From DASYLJ01 sp964404165 (lineage in GTDB: Bacteria; Desulfobacterota; Binatia; DP-6), in contig CAYOIZ010000024.1 of NCBI GenBank assembly GCA_964404165.1, forward strand, positions 23,036 through 87,035: a stretch of 64,000 nucleotides of DNA. The letters run 5' to 3'. Below the pieces are notes generated by a model that saw nothing but the letters and a program-made list of their open reading frames with translations, was not told the DNA's origin and made no database searches. How positions within the stretch are numbered: position 1 is the first letter of the stretch; every line of letters starts with the position of its first letter. The position numbers and the translations under genes were made by a program. Shown in pieces: positions 25,622-33,797 of the stretch.

Positions 25622-27745
25622 TCAAATGATCGGGATGCTCCGGATAGCGATCCCCTGCTTAACGCGACTGCTCCATGCGGAAAGAGCCGGCGCCTCGCTC
25701 TTCATCTGCGCCAAGACTATCTCCGTGATCTGATACGTCTGAGACGTCTCGCTGCCGACCTTGCACTCGAACGATCCCCCACTGGGAGAAAACTTCTCCG
25801 CGCTGCACCCAAACAGCCCCATCTTGACGCCCAGGTCGGCAGCACTCCGACCCGCCACCGACAGGGCACCAGACTGCACCTCTCCTGCTGACTCATCATA
25901 GTCCTGGCTGGCCTTCAGGAGCGCTATGATCGCATCATCGAATTGTCTCAGGGCTTCCTGCTGTTTGAGGAAGCTCTCGTTTGCGGCAAGCTCTAAAGCG
26001 CGTGCCGTCGAAGGCCGCAACACAGGCACAATCAGATTCTTCATCCAGTCGTAGTGCAGAGCATGCACCACGGTGGTTTTGTCTTCCTTAACCGTGATCA
26101 CCGACACAACCGGCACAGAACCTTCACCGGCAAACTCTTGATACGCCTTCGCGCGAGCGTGGAACGCAGTAGCGAGCTTGAGTGCTCCAATGCGCACACT
26201 TGTGTCTGCAAAGAGGGGATTGCTCAGTTGCGTACTGAAGGCGGTCCACGCCTCAACAATTCGACCCGCAACGCTCTTTCTTTTGCTTATGGCCGCTGCT
26301 TTCTGTTCGGCGCTCGTTTTCGCCTGGGACGCCAGGCCCTGCAGAAAGCTCATTTCGACGTAGAGCGGGATCATCTGCCGATAGAGCCTCCGCACAGCCG
26401 CGCCATACGCAACCACGGCGGCGAACGGCTCCATCGGCAAAGGCACACCTATCCCGTCCGTGCCAGGTTCGGATTTGACTTCCGCTGGAGGGTTGGCCGC
26501 ATTGACCTCAAGCAACTCCTTGAGTGGTCGGTACTTAACCCCTAGCTTCCGAATATCCTCCAGCAGACCGCCGCTTTCCATCTGCTCATCCGAGATTGGG
26601 TTCGCCAGGTAAGACGCGAGGTAATGCTTCGCGAGGGGTAGAAGCACGACCTCGTGACGCTCAAGGCTCAATTTGGAAGCGCTCTCCAATGCCGAAGCGC
26701 ACACTGTCGCAGACCAATACTCGTAGTCGCGCGTGGGAAACGTCTGCCACACCGCAAACGCAGCCACCACATCGAGGTCCGGGTCCCGGTACCCATGCTC
26801 CTTAACTAGTAGGTTCTGAGCGTAGTCTGCCCGCCTAAGCAGGTCCCGGGTGCCGCCTCCATCTTGAAGAAGGGTGGGCCGCTGAAACAAATCACGAAGT
26901 ATGGCGCTTCGCTCGACGTACGCCTCGAAAAGCTTCGAGTCACGATCCAGCACCTGCAGCTGGGTTGCATCGAAGAGGGCCTCGGTAAACCGCATTTGCA
27001 CGAGATGCTGTGCATAGCTCGACTTGAAATGAGCAACTAAGTCTTCCTTGTCGCTACCAAGCGGAATGAAAAGGACGACGAGCGCAAATACGACAAAGCC
27101 CAGAACCGGGTACCCGACCATCGGCCCCAGCGGTGACCCGTCAGTCCCTTTTTTGAACCGGCTCCGATAGGCGAGCGCAAGAAGAAACATGAACACCCCG
27201 GCCCCTAGCCCGCCTATGAGTATGAGCCGCGCAACTTGTATCAGGAGGTTAGTGTGTTTCGTCAGTATCGTGTTGAGAGCGCCAGACCGGCGATCTAGAA
27301 CCTCATCCCCACGCTCAATCGCTTGCTGAAGCGTGTCGTCGAGCTGACTAACGGATGTGTCCGCCAGCGCAGTTAGGGACTGCAACAACTGCTCGCGCTC
27401 GGAGCCTATTGCAGTAACGAGGGAACTGCGCTGCTCGGTGAGGGATTTGTCAAGCTCCGACAGCTTCTGGGCTAGCGTCGCGTTGAACTTACGATCCGCA
27501 TAGTCGACAACGTCTGTTCCCGCCCCCTTGAATCCATCCGGCGTTGGTGCGCCAAAGAAGGTAAGCACGTCGCCTGGAAGCTTAGTGTTGATGATCCCCC
27601 TGTCGCCTCCGCATGCCACAACACAAGGAATGGCCGTTCCGCCGATTCGAATATTACCGAGGAATGCCCACACTGACGAAGTCCACAGCAAGATCGCCAC
27701 GGCAGTGGTAGGCACGAGCAGCAGCCCTTTCCGATACCTATGCAT
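25622..27745 (-). CDS. Large coiled-coil membrane protein, function unknown
   Basis: This is a 707-aa protein. An N-terminal signal/anchor (LLLVPTTAVAILLWTSSVWA) is followed by a short region with two cysteines and a long coiled coil (about 90-160, AQKLSELDKSLTEQRSSL onwards). Two transmembrane helices come next, near 170-190 (LILIGGLGAGVFMFLLALAY) and 205-228. The 470-residue C-terminal helical domain has no family I can name. AAGGAG stands nine bases before the ATG at 27745. The layout (coiled coil plus helices in the membrane) recalls signalling or secretion scaffolds. It is probably expressed with the small lipoprotein downstream. Confidence 0.7.
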   Translation of the reverse strand: MHRYRKGLLLVPTTAVAILLWTSSVWAFLGNIRIGGTAIPCVVACGGDRGIINTKLPGDVLTFFGAPTPDGFKGAGTDVVDYADRKFNATLAQKLSELDKSLTEQRSSLVTAIGSEREQLLQSLTALADTSVSQLDDTLQQAIERGDEVLDRRSGALNTILTKHTNLLIQVARLILIGGLGAGVFMFLLALAYRSRFKKGTDGSPLGPMVGYPVLGFVVFALVVLFIPLGSDKEDLVAHFKSSYAQHLVQMRFTEALFDATQLQVLDRDSKLFEAYVERSAILRDLFQRPTLLQDGGGTRDLLRRADYAQNLLVKEHGYRDPDLDVVAAFAVWQTFPTRDYEYWSATVCASALESASKLSLERHEVVLLPLAKHYLASYLANPISDEQMESGGLLEDIRKLGVKYRPLKELLEVNAANPPAEVKSEPGTDGIGVPLPMEPFAAVVAYGAAVRRLYRQMIPLYVEMSFLQGLASQAKTSAEQKAAAISKRKSVAGRIVEAWTAFSTQLSNPLFADTSVRIGALKLATAFHARAKAYQEFAGEGSVPVVSVITVKEDKTTVVHALHYDWMKNLIVPVLRPSTARALELAANESFLKQQEALRQFDDAIIALLKASQDYDESAGEVQSGALSVAGRSAADLGVKMGLFGCSAEKFSPSGGSFECKVGSETSQTYQITEIVLAQMKSEAPALSAWSSRVKQGIAIRSIPII

Positions 27746-28499
27746 GCGAGATCGCTCCTTGAGCTAGGACAATGGGGGGGCTGGCCACGATGTGTTTCGA
27801 CGGATCGCTTCGCAAGTGTGGCCAGGTGCATAAGCTGTCATGGAGATCGACTGCCTCCTTGCTGCCTACGCGACCACGCCCGCATGCGTCAAGTTCTCGG
27901 CGATTCGATTCAGACCGTCTCGGGATGCATGACGGAGTTACCTTGGCGGCTTTCCGCCGCGCTCTTTCTTGAAGGCGAGGCGGCAACCTGCGCTCGGTGA
28001 GCGTGAGATCGTCCGGGCGTCACGCAGCGGACAGGGAGCTGTCGCAGCGCTCCGTCGCGAGGTCGGCCCGCCGAGCGAGCTCGATGCGTCGACGACAGGT
28101 CACCCGCGGCCTTCGAGACGATCGGAGGGAATAACCGATAGAGGCGGAGCGAGCCCGGTTTCTCGGAGTCACAGTCCCCCGACGCCCCCTAGCCCACTCG
28201 CGCACAGACGCGCGGCTCTTTTACCGCACGCGACGCATCGACGGGAAGTGGGTCACCGCGACGCGCGTCTACGGCGAGGGTGAGCGTGAGGGGAAGGTGC
28301 TCTACGAGCGCGTCATGGACGGGTTCCCGCAAGGAGCCGATGTCAGCCTGGTTGGGGACCCGAGTAACGGTTCGACTCTGCGGGTTCTCTGCGCGAACGC
28401 CTGCTCACGCGGGGTGAAACGGGGCGAAAGCCCTCGGACCGAATCCCCAGGCTTATCGCTAGTTATCGGCGTGCGTGGCCGGGTCTCACGAGCCGGAAC
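27746..28499. other. 754-bp right-end region with one coding-like fragment
   Basis: No complete gene was seen. A plus-strand stretch near 28140-28330 reads RFLGVT, then LFYRTRRIDGKWVTATRVYG and RVMDGF. This looks like the middle of a protein but lacks a convincing start, so it may be a decayed gene. The tandem 11-bp repeats at 28376-28397 and attR follow. Confidence 0.45.
28376..28397. repeat. Tandem 11-bp repeats near right end (possible integrase arm sites)
   Basis: The units are CTCTGCGGGTT and CTCTGCGCGAA. The pair matches the one at 3233-3254 in sequence and orientation. It lies about 100 bp inside attR. Confidence 0.5.
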
Positions 28500-28550
28500 A
28501 GAATCGCACTCTAGAGGCCGGGGGTTCAATTCCCCCCGGCTCCACTTTTC
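28500..28550. repeat. attR: right copy of 51-bp direct repeat
   Basis: This is an exact copy of 3117-3167. Its first 45 bases are the 3' part of tRNA-Ala without the 5' part, so no functional tRNA exists here. The chromosomal flank resumes after 28550. Confidence 0.93.
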
Positions 28551-28638
28551 ATTTCGCAGCGAGTATCGCGAGGCAGAGCGCGCTGCGTGTCGCACGGCGC
28601 GAACGATTCAATTCGGATCGGGGGGACGTCCGGAACTG

Positions 28639-29133
28639 CTAGCCGCGCTCGATCCGTGCGCGGATCTCCGCCAGCCGCGCAGGTCCCAGGTCGACGCTGA
28701 TGAACTGCGCGACATCGGTCGCCGAGACCGTCCGTCCCGCCGCGCCCCAGCCGCCTTCGCGCACCTCGTGGATCAGCACCCAGACACGCAGCGGCAGCAT
28801 CGCGGGCGTGGCATCGCCGAACGCCTCCTGGAACGCCTCGGTCACCCGCCGGTGGACGTCGCCGCGCCGGCTGCCCTCGAGCAGTCCCTCGAGGACGATC
28901 ACGTCGACGATGAAGTGCTCGGGCCCCTCGTCGGCGGCGGAGCGGAGGACGCCCGCGACCGCCCAGTCGTCGGCCGCCGCCTCGATGAACTGGATGACGG
29001 TGACCATGCGGCCAGCGTCGGTCACGGCGTCGACCTCGGCGTCGAGGACGATCTCGGTGAGCGACGCCGCGAGGCGTCGCTTTCGCTCCGGCGTCAGCGC
29101 CCCGCGCGGATAGGTGAGTCGGACCAACGGCAT
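28639..29133 (-). CDS. Tautomerase-family protein (4-oxalocrotonate tautomerase-like)
   Basis: This is a 164-aa protein. The start MPLVRLTYPRG places Pro right after the initiator, the N-terminal proline that acts as catalytic base in the tautomerase superfamily. The length suggests a fused pair of about 60-80-residue beta-alpha-beta units (first ALTPERKRRLAASLTEIVLD, second with RRGDVHRRVTEAFQEAF). AGGAGGG precedes the ATG at 29133, so the start is secure. It is the first chromosomal gene after the island and was presumably near the tRNA before insertion. The substrate is unknown. Confidence 0.8.
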   Translation of the reverse strand: MPLVRLTYPRGALTPERKRRLAASLTEIVLDAEVDAVTDAGRMVTVIQFIEAAADDWAVAGVLRSAADEGPEHFIVDVIVLEGLLEGSRRGDVHRRVTEAFQEAFGDATPAMLPLRVWVLIHEVREGGWGAAGRTVSATDVAQFISVDLGPARLAEIRARIERG

Positions 29134-29234
29134 CGGCGTCCCTCCTGACGGTTGGCGCGTTATCGCCCAACGCCCGAGGAGTGGCGAGAGGCTCGAGTCG
29201 ACGACACCGTGGACGCCGCGCTTCGGGCAGGCAG

Positions 29235-30704
29235 CTACTCTCCGCTCGCGTGGACCGTCACCGTCGCCGGCAGCGAGAGCACGCCCCGCCCGGGAAGCCC
29301 CATCATCGCGTCCAACAGTGTGTACAACCCGAGATCGCCACTCTCGTGGGGAATGCAGAACACCGACGCGAGCACCAGCGGCGACGGCACGCCCTCCACG
29401 ATCGGCACCCGTGCGGCACGACCCACGACGTCCACCGTGCGGCATGCCGGCGGCGCGCCCGTACATCCGTCGATCGCCTCAGCGGCATCGAAGCAGAATC
29501 GTCCGTCCGGCGACGAGCGGCGCACCGTCGCCGACGCGAACGGCGTCGGGTCGAGACGCAGCGAACCGAGGTGCAGGCTCCCATCGGCGCAGAGCACGCC
29601 ATCCTCGCACGGCATCCCCGCGGCGCATCCGGGGTCGCTCTCGTCGCAGGGCCCGCCCGGGGGACATTCCGGCGTCAGGCCGTCGGAATTCGTGCTGGTG
29701 CACGGCAGCGTCGCACGCGCGCCCCCGTTGCACGTGCCGGTCGCGGGCGCTGCGGGACTGCCGTTCACGGCAAGACCGCCCTCCTGGCAGACGGGACACG
29801 TGCTGTCGGGCGCGGTGTACACCTGGCCGGGGTACCAGGTGAGGAAGACGCTCGTTCGAAGGACGGTCGACAGATGCATCGCACCCGTCGACCGGTCCAG
29901 CGTACCGGTTGCCGGTGCCGCGAGCGTGTTCATGAGACATAGGTCGGTGGCACCCCCAGGCACGACGGGGATCGGGGCCCCGAACGGACATCCCATCGTG
30001 GTGCAGGTGGCCGGTGCCGCGACCGTCGCCATCGGCGACAGCGCACAGGCGTCGCCGGCACAGTCGAGCGCGAACCGACTGATGCTGCCTTCGGGCACCG
30101 GGCTCTCCGGCACCACCGAGGTATCGCCACCGAGCGTGAGACCGCCGCAGGTGAACGAGCCCACCTTGGCTCCGGACGCATCGCTGACGGTGCCACACCC
30201 GCCGATGCCACGCGTGATCGTGAGGTCGAGGAACCCCGTCGACGGCGGCGCCTCCGGCAGTGACGTCGGCACCGTGGAGGTGGTCGTGGACGTCGTCGTC
30301 GTCGTGCGACAGGTACCGTCGGCCGCGCACGCGTCGTCCACGCTGGTGCCGGCACACACGGTTCCCGGCCGTCGACCGCTGGTGCATGCGGTGGCGCTCC
30401 GTCGCACGACACCCGCGCGCGCGTCATCGGCTCGGCAGCACACGACGGCGCGGCGCCGCCCGCAGGTCGAGTGACGGGCAATGCACGCGAGCCCGCGGCG
30501 ACAGCCGCCGGTGCGCCGGATCGCCGCGCGCACGCAATGCCGATAGGCGCGCCGCGACGCGAACGCCCCACACGGGCACGCGGCGTCCAGCGCGGTGCGC
30601 GCCGTGGCGCAGGTCGGCGCGACGTCGCAGCTCGCCGCGCGCACCTCCGGAGCGGACGCGGCGGCGGCCACCAGGAACGCGACGACCGCCACGATGTACG
30701 TCAT
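29235..30704 (-). CDS. Secreted Cys-rich protein with Thr-rich linker
   Basis: This 489-aa exported protein has a signal peptide MTYIVAVVAFLVAAAASAP. A Cys-rich N-terminal domain (about 25-130) contains many CxxC-like pairs. A Thr/Ser linker TTTTTSTTTSTVPTS (about 133-147) leads to a long C-terminal beta-rich domain with many Cys and repeated TCxxG patterns. The architecture (signal, disulphide domain, O-glycosylation-like linker, beta domain) matches other exported proteins in this window, including the Thr-rich DUF3494 protein at the right edge. No enzyme motif was seen. It may be a surface or extracellular protein of unknown role. Confidence 0.7.
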   Translation of the reverse strand: MTYIVAVVAFLVAAAASAPEVRAASCDVAPTCATARTALDAACPCGAFASRRAYRHCVRAAIRRTGGCRRGLACIARHSTCGRRRAVVCCRADDARAGVVRRSATACTSGRRPGTVCAGTSVDDACAADGTCRTTTTTSTTTSTVPTSLPEAPPSTGFLDLTITRGIGGCGTVSDASGAKVGSFTCGGLTLGGDTSVVPESPVPEGSISRFALDCAGDACALSPMATVAAPATCTTMGCPFGAPIPVVPGGATDLCLMNTLAAPATGTLDRSTGAMHLSTVLRTSVFLTWYPGQVYTAPDSTCPVCQEGGLAVNGSPAAPATGTCNGGARATLPCTSTNSDGLTPECPPGGPCDESDPGCAAGMPCEDGVLCADGSLHLGSLRLDPTPFASATVRRSSPDGRFCFDAAEAIDGCTGAPPACRTVDVVGRAARVPIVEGVPSPLVLASVFCIPHESGDLGLYTLLDAMMGLPGRGVLSLPATVTVHASGE

Positions 30705-30854
30705 GGCTCCCTCTGTACCCTATCGCGCCCGACGGGAAGTCCCGCGCGTGCTCGGGGACACATGCGTTGTCCGCGGCACGCCCGCATGGTAGCCGCCCGG
30801 CGTGGACCGGCGAGGGAACGTGGCGCTCGTGGACGCCACGGCGAGCGCCGCCCG

Positions 30855-31661
30855 GTGAAGCCGCGCGACGACGGGCTCCGCGGCTGGCGGATCACCTCGA
30901 CCGTCGCCGGCTCGGTGCTGGCGACCGGCCTCGTGTCGACCGCGGCGCGCCATGCGTCGTTCCTCGCCGCACATCCCTGGCCGCTGGTGTGGATCGCGGG
31001 CAGCATCGCCGCCGGGTTGGCGCTGTTCCGCGCCAACGGCGTCGGTATGCGGCTCCGCGGACCGGTCGGGGCGTGGCTCGGGGCCGGCGTGCTCGCGGTC
31101 ACGATCGGCTTCGGGATGCAGAATCTCGTGAACGGCGCGCTCGCACGCGTGCTGCCCTTCCCACCGGACTGGAGCGCCGTCCTGCTCCTCGCGCTCGGCG
31201 CGGCCCTCTGTCAGACGGCCGGCAAGCTCGTCGCCATTGCCCTCGTCCTGCGCACCAGGCCACCGCGCGGCCCGCGCAACGTCCTCGCCGCCGGCCTCGC
31301 CGTCGGGCTCGGGTTCGGTCTCGCCGAGGTGGTCATGATCGGCCAGAACGCGATCGCGCACCAGGTCGATACGGGTCCATCGCCGTGGATGGCCGTCTGG
31401 GAACGTGCCGCGGCCGTCGCGTTCCACACCTACTCGGGCAGCCTGCTCGCGGTGGTGCTGCGCCGGCGCACGTGGCCGGTGCTCGCGCTCGTGGTCGGCG
31501 TGCAGACGGCGACCGACGCGCTCGTCACCGCGACCGGCGGCCAGCTGGCCACGTTGCCCCTGTTCGTCGTCGAGTGCGCGTTCACGCTCGGCGCATTCGT
31601 CGTCTGGTCCGTCCACCGCCGCGTCGGCCGGCGCGCGCTCGCCGATGGCGCGCCCTGGTGA
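30855..31661 (+). CDS. Polytopic membrane protein, YhfC/CPBP-like
   Basis: This 268-aa protein has about seven hydrophobic helices. A helix near residue 160 carries GLGFGLAEVVMIGQNA, and a later one has ERAAAVAFHTYSGSLLAVVL. An E in one helix and ER...FH in another are the pattern of YhfC-type putative intramembrane metalloproteases, so a membrane peptidase role is possible but not sure. The start is either the GTG at 30855 or an ATG at 30786; neither has a strong ribosome binding site. It runs opposite to the secreted gene on its left. Confidence 0.6.
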   Translation: MKPRDDGLRGWRITSTVAGSVLATGLVSTAARHASFLAAHPWPLVWIAGSIAAGLALFRANGVGMRLRGPVGAWLGAGVLAVTIGFGMQNLVNGALARVLPFPPDWSAVLLLALGAALCQTAGKLVAIALVLRTRPPRGPRNVLAAGLAVGLGFGLAEVVMIGQNAIAHQVDTGPSPWMAVWERAAAVAFHTYSGSLLAVVLRRRTWPVLALVVGVQTATDALVTATGGQLATLPLFVVECAFTLGAFVVWSVHRRVGRRALADGAPW

Positions 31662-31679
31662 CGCCCCGCCGCGACGCCC

Positions 31680-31982
31680 CTACGGCACCGGCCCTTCGCC
31701 GCTGACGACGTACTTCCGCACCTCCATGCCACGCACGCCGCAGCCGGCGAGCGCGACCCCGAAGTCGGCCATGTGCGACGTCGCGAAGTGTGCGTCGAGG
31801 TCTTCCTGGCTGCGCCAGCGCTCGAAGATGAAAACGATCCCCGGATCGGTGCGGTCGAGGTAGGCCTCGTAAGAGATGCACCCCGGCTCGGCGAGCGTCG
31901 CCGCCCGCATGCGGTCGAAGGCCGCTTCGGCGACGGAACGCTGGCCGGGATCGAGCGAGATCGTACCTGCGACGACGAGCAT
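31680..31982 (-). CDS. Antibiotic biosynthesis monooxygenase (ABM) domain protein
   Basis: This 100-aa single-domain protein begins MLVVAGTISLDPGQRSVAEA and carries AEPGCISYEAYLD, then IVFIFERWRSQEDLDAHFAT. This is the ABM/YgiN dimeric alpha-beta-barrel pattern. Members oxidise quinols or small aromatics without a cofactor, or act as accessory folds. AGGAGG sits six bases before the start. It is convergent with the membrane protein on its left, with an 18-bp gap. The substrate is unknown. Confidence 0.88.
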   Translation of the reverse strand: MLVVAGTISLDPGQRSVAEAAFDRMRAATLAEPGCISYEAYLDRTDPGIVFIFERWRSQEDLDAHFATSHMADFGVALAGCGVRGMEVRKYVVSGEGPVP

Positions 31983-32115
31983 GAGCGCCTCCTCGGAAAT
32001 CGATGCCGCCTACGGCGGACACTGACACGTGAACGGATTGAACGGCAAACACGCAGAACCGTAGCAGCCGGGCGACCGCCGAGAAGCAGTATCCCCCCGG
32101 GTGGTGCGCCGCCCG

Positions 32116-32599
32116 TCAGATGATGCCCGCGCGAAGGGCCTGTGCGGACAGCTCCGCACGCCGACGTGCACCGAGCCGTCGCATGAGGCGCCCGATGCGA
32201 TCCTTCACCGCCGCGACGCTCAGGTGCACCGACGCGGCCCAGCACCTTGCCGCGCTGCATGAGGGCCCGCGCGCGGATCTCCACCGTCACGGCCCCACCG
32301 TCCTTCTGCCGGACGTCGATCCGGAACGTGTTGATCGGCCGGTTGGTGCCCGCACCCATCACCACCGCGGCGTCCGCCACGGCGTGCGGCGGAAGGACAT
32401 CGAAGTACGACCTGCCGAGGAGGAGCTCCGGGTCGGTGGCGGCGAACCCCAGGGCCTCGGCGGCGGGGCCGTTCACGTAGATGAAGCGCCCCTGGAGGTC
32501 GTGCGCGTAGATGATGGCGTCCGCGGACTCCAGGATGGCGCGGTGATCGACGTGGCGCCGTCGCCGCGGTGGCGCGGTCGCGCGCTGCCGCGCAGCCAT
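32116..32599 (-). pseudogene. PAS-LuxR regulator broken by a frameshift/deletion
   Basis: Codons from 32599 encode an intact PAS domain (HRAILESADAIIYAHDLQGR to IEIRARALMQRGKVLGRVG). The frame then fails. In another minus-strand frame the DNA continues as LSVAAVKDRIGRLMRRLGAR, ending RRAELSAQALRAGII at the stop at 32116. That is the second half of a LuxR-type HTH. The first half of the HTH is missing, so both a deletion and a frameshift seem to have occurred near 32240. An assembly error could explain the shift but not the missing helix. Confidence 0.65.
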
Positions 32600-32745
32600 G
32601 GCGTCCTCTTACACGGGGCCCCCGCCGAACGACAACCCGAAACGGCAGCCGGTCGGGTGGACCGAACACCCCCGGTTGGCGGTATTCTGCGGCGTGGAGG
32701 GAATTGTCGTTGACCAACTGCCGAGGGCCTCGTAGGGCGGACACG

Positions 32746-33777
32746 ATGATGCGCGCGCGAACGAGCCTCGTGGCGGCAGCCATGATCATGGTCGGCACCC
32801 TGAACGGGTGGACGACGCCGGCGCAGGCACAAGGCGTCACCCAGCCGTCGCAGCCGAAGGCGGGGCCGGGCGGCAGCGCCTATCGGCATGCCGACTGGCG
32901 CGTGAGCTCCGGAGGGAGCGGCAGCGACGCCTGGTTCGTGTTCGAGCCCATCGATCCACAGCCGGCGTCGGCCCCGCTCGCCGTCATCATGCACGGGTAT
33001 TTCGAGTTCTCGGGGTACGACTCGATGTACGAGCTGATCCGCCACACGGTTCGCAAGGGCAACGTGGTCATCTATCCGCGATGGCAGACCGACACCGTCA
33101 CCCCGTGTCCGGGCCCCCTCGACATCGAGCCGTGCATGGCGTCCGCGCTGAACGGCATCCGTGGCGGGCTGTCGTATCTCGAGTCCAACCCCGACCGTGT
33201 CCAGCCGGAGCTCGACCGCACGAGCTACTTCGGGTTCTCGTTCGGCGGCATCATCACCGCGAACCTGACGAACCGGTACGAGTCGCTCGGCTTGCCGAAG
33301 CCCCGGGCCATCTTTCTCGAAGATCCGCACGACGGCGGCCTCACGGCTCCCGACGAGCCGGCGCTCGACGACTCCCTCTCCGGCATCCCGTCCACGGTGA
33401 AGCTGCAGTGCCACTCGGGCGCCGCCAGCGTCTCCGGACCCGACGGCGCGGTGACCACCTGCAACGCGGTCTTCTCCAAGCTCGGGCACATTCCGAAGAA
33501 GAACAAGGACCTCGTCCTGACGCATGACGACGCGCACGGTGAGCCCGCGCTCTCGTCGACCCACGGCGTGTGCGCGTCCCGTCCCGGCATGGCCGACGCC
33601 TACGACTGGAACTTCTGCTGGAAGGTCTGGGACGCGCTCCAGAGCTGTGCGTACCGCCGCAAGGATTGCCACTACGCACTGGGCAGGAGCCGCAAGCACC
33701 GCTCCATCGGCAAGTGGAGCGACGGCGTGCCGATCACGCCGCTCAAGATCCAGGACGCGGCGCCGATCGCTCCCTGA
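32746..33777 (+). CDS. Secreted alpha/beta-hydrolase
   Basis: This 343-aa exported protein starts MMRARTSLVAAAMIMVGTLN, with signal cleavage near AQAQG. The mature part has LAVIMHGYFEFSGYDSM (oxyanion strand and loop) and SYFGFSFGGIITANL, the nucleophile elbow G-F-S-F-G-G. A late Asp (LTHDDAHG) and the His in it may complete the triad. The family is that of secreted lipases and carboxylesterases with a chlorophyllase or dienelactone-hydrolase-like core. The cysteines near the C-terminus (NFCWKVWD, QSCAYRRKDC) suggest disulphides. It is followed 20 bp later by a second exported protein with a good ribosome binding site, so the two form an operon. Confidence 0.75.
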   Translation: MMRARTSLVAAAMIMVGTLNGWTTPAQAQGVTQPSQPKAGPGGSAYRHADWRVSSGGSGSDAWFVFEPIDPQPASAPLAVIMHGYFEFSGYDSMYELIRHTVRKGNVVIYPRWQTDTVTPCPGPLDIEPCMASALNGIRGGLSYLESNPDRVQPELDRTSYFGFSFGGIITANLTNRYESLGLPKPRAIFLEDPHDGGLTAPDEPALDDSLSGIPSTVKLQCHSGAASVSGPDGAVTTCNAVFSKLGHIPKKNKDLVLTHDDAHGEPALSSTHGVCASRPGMADAYDWNFCWKVWDALQSCAYRRKDCHYALGRSRKHRSIGKWSDGVPITPLKIQDAAPIAP

Positions 33778-33797
33778 CTCGGAGAGAGGAACACGAC

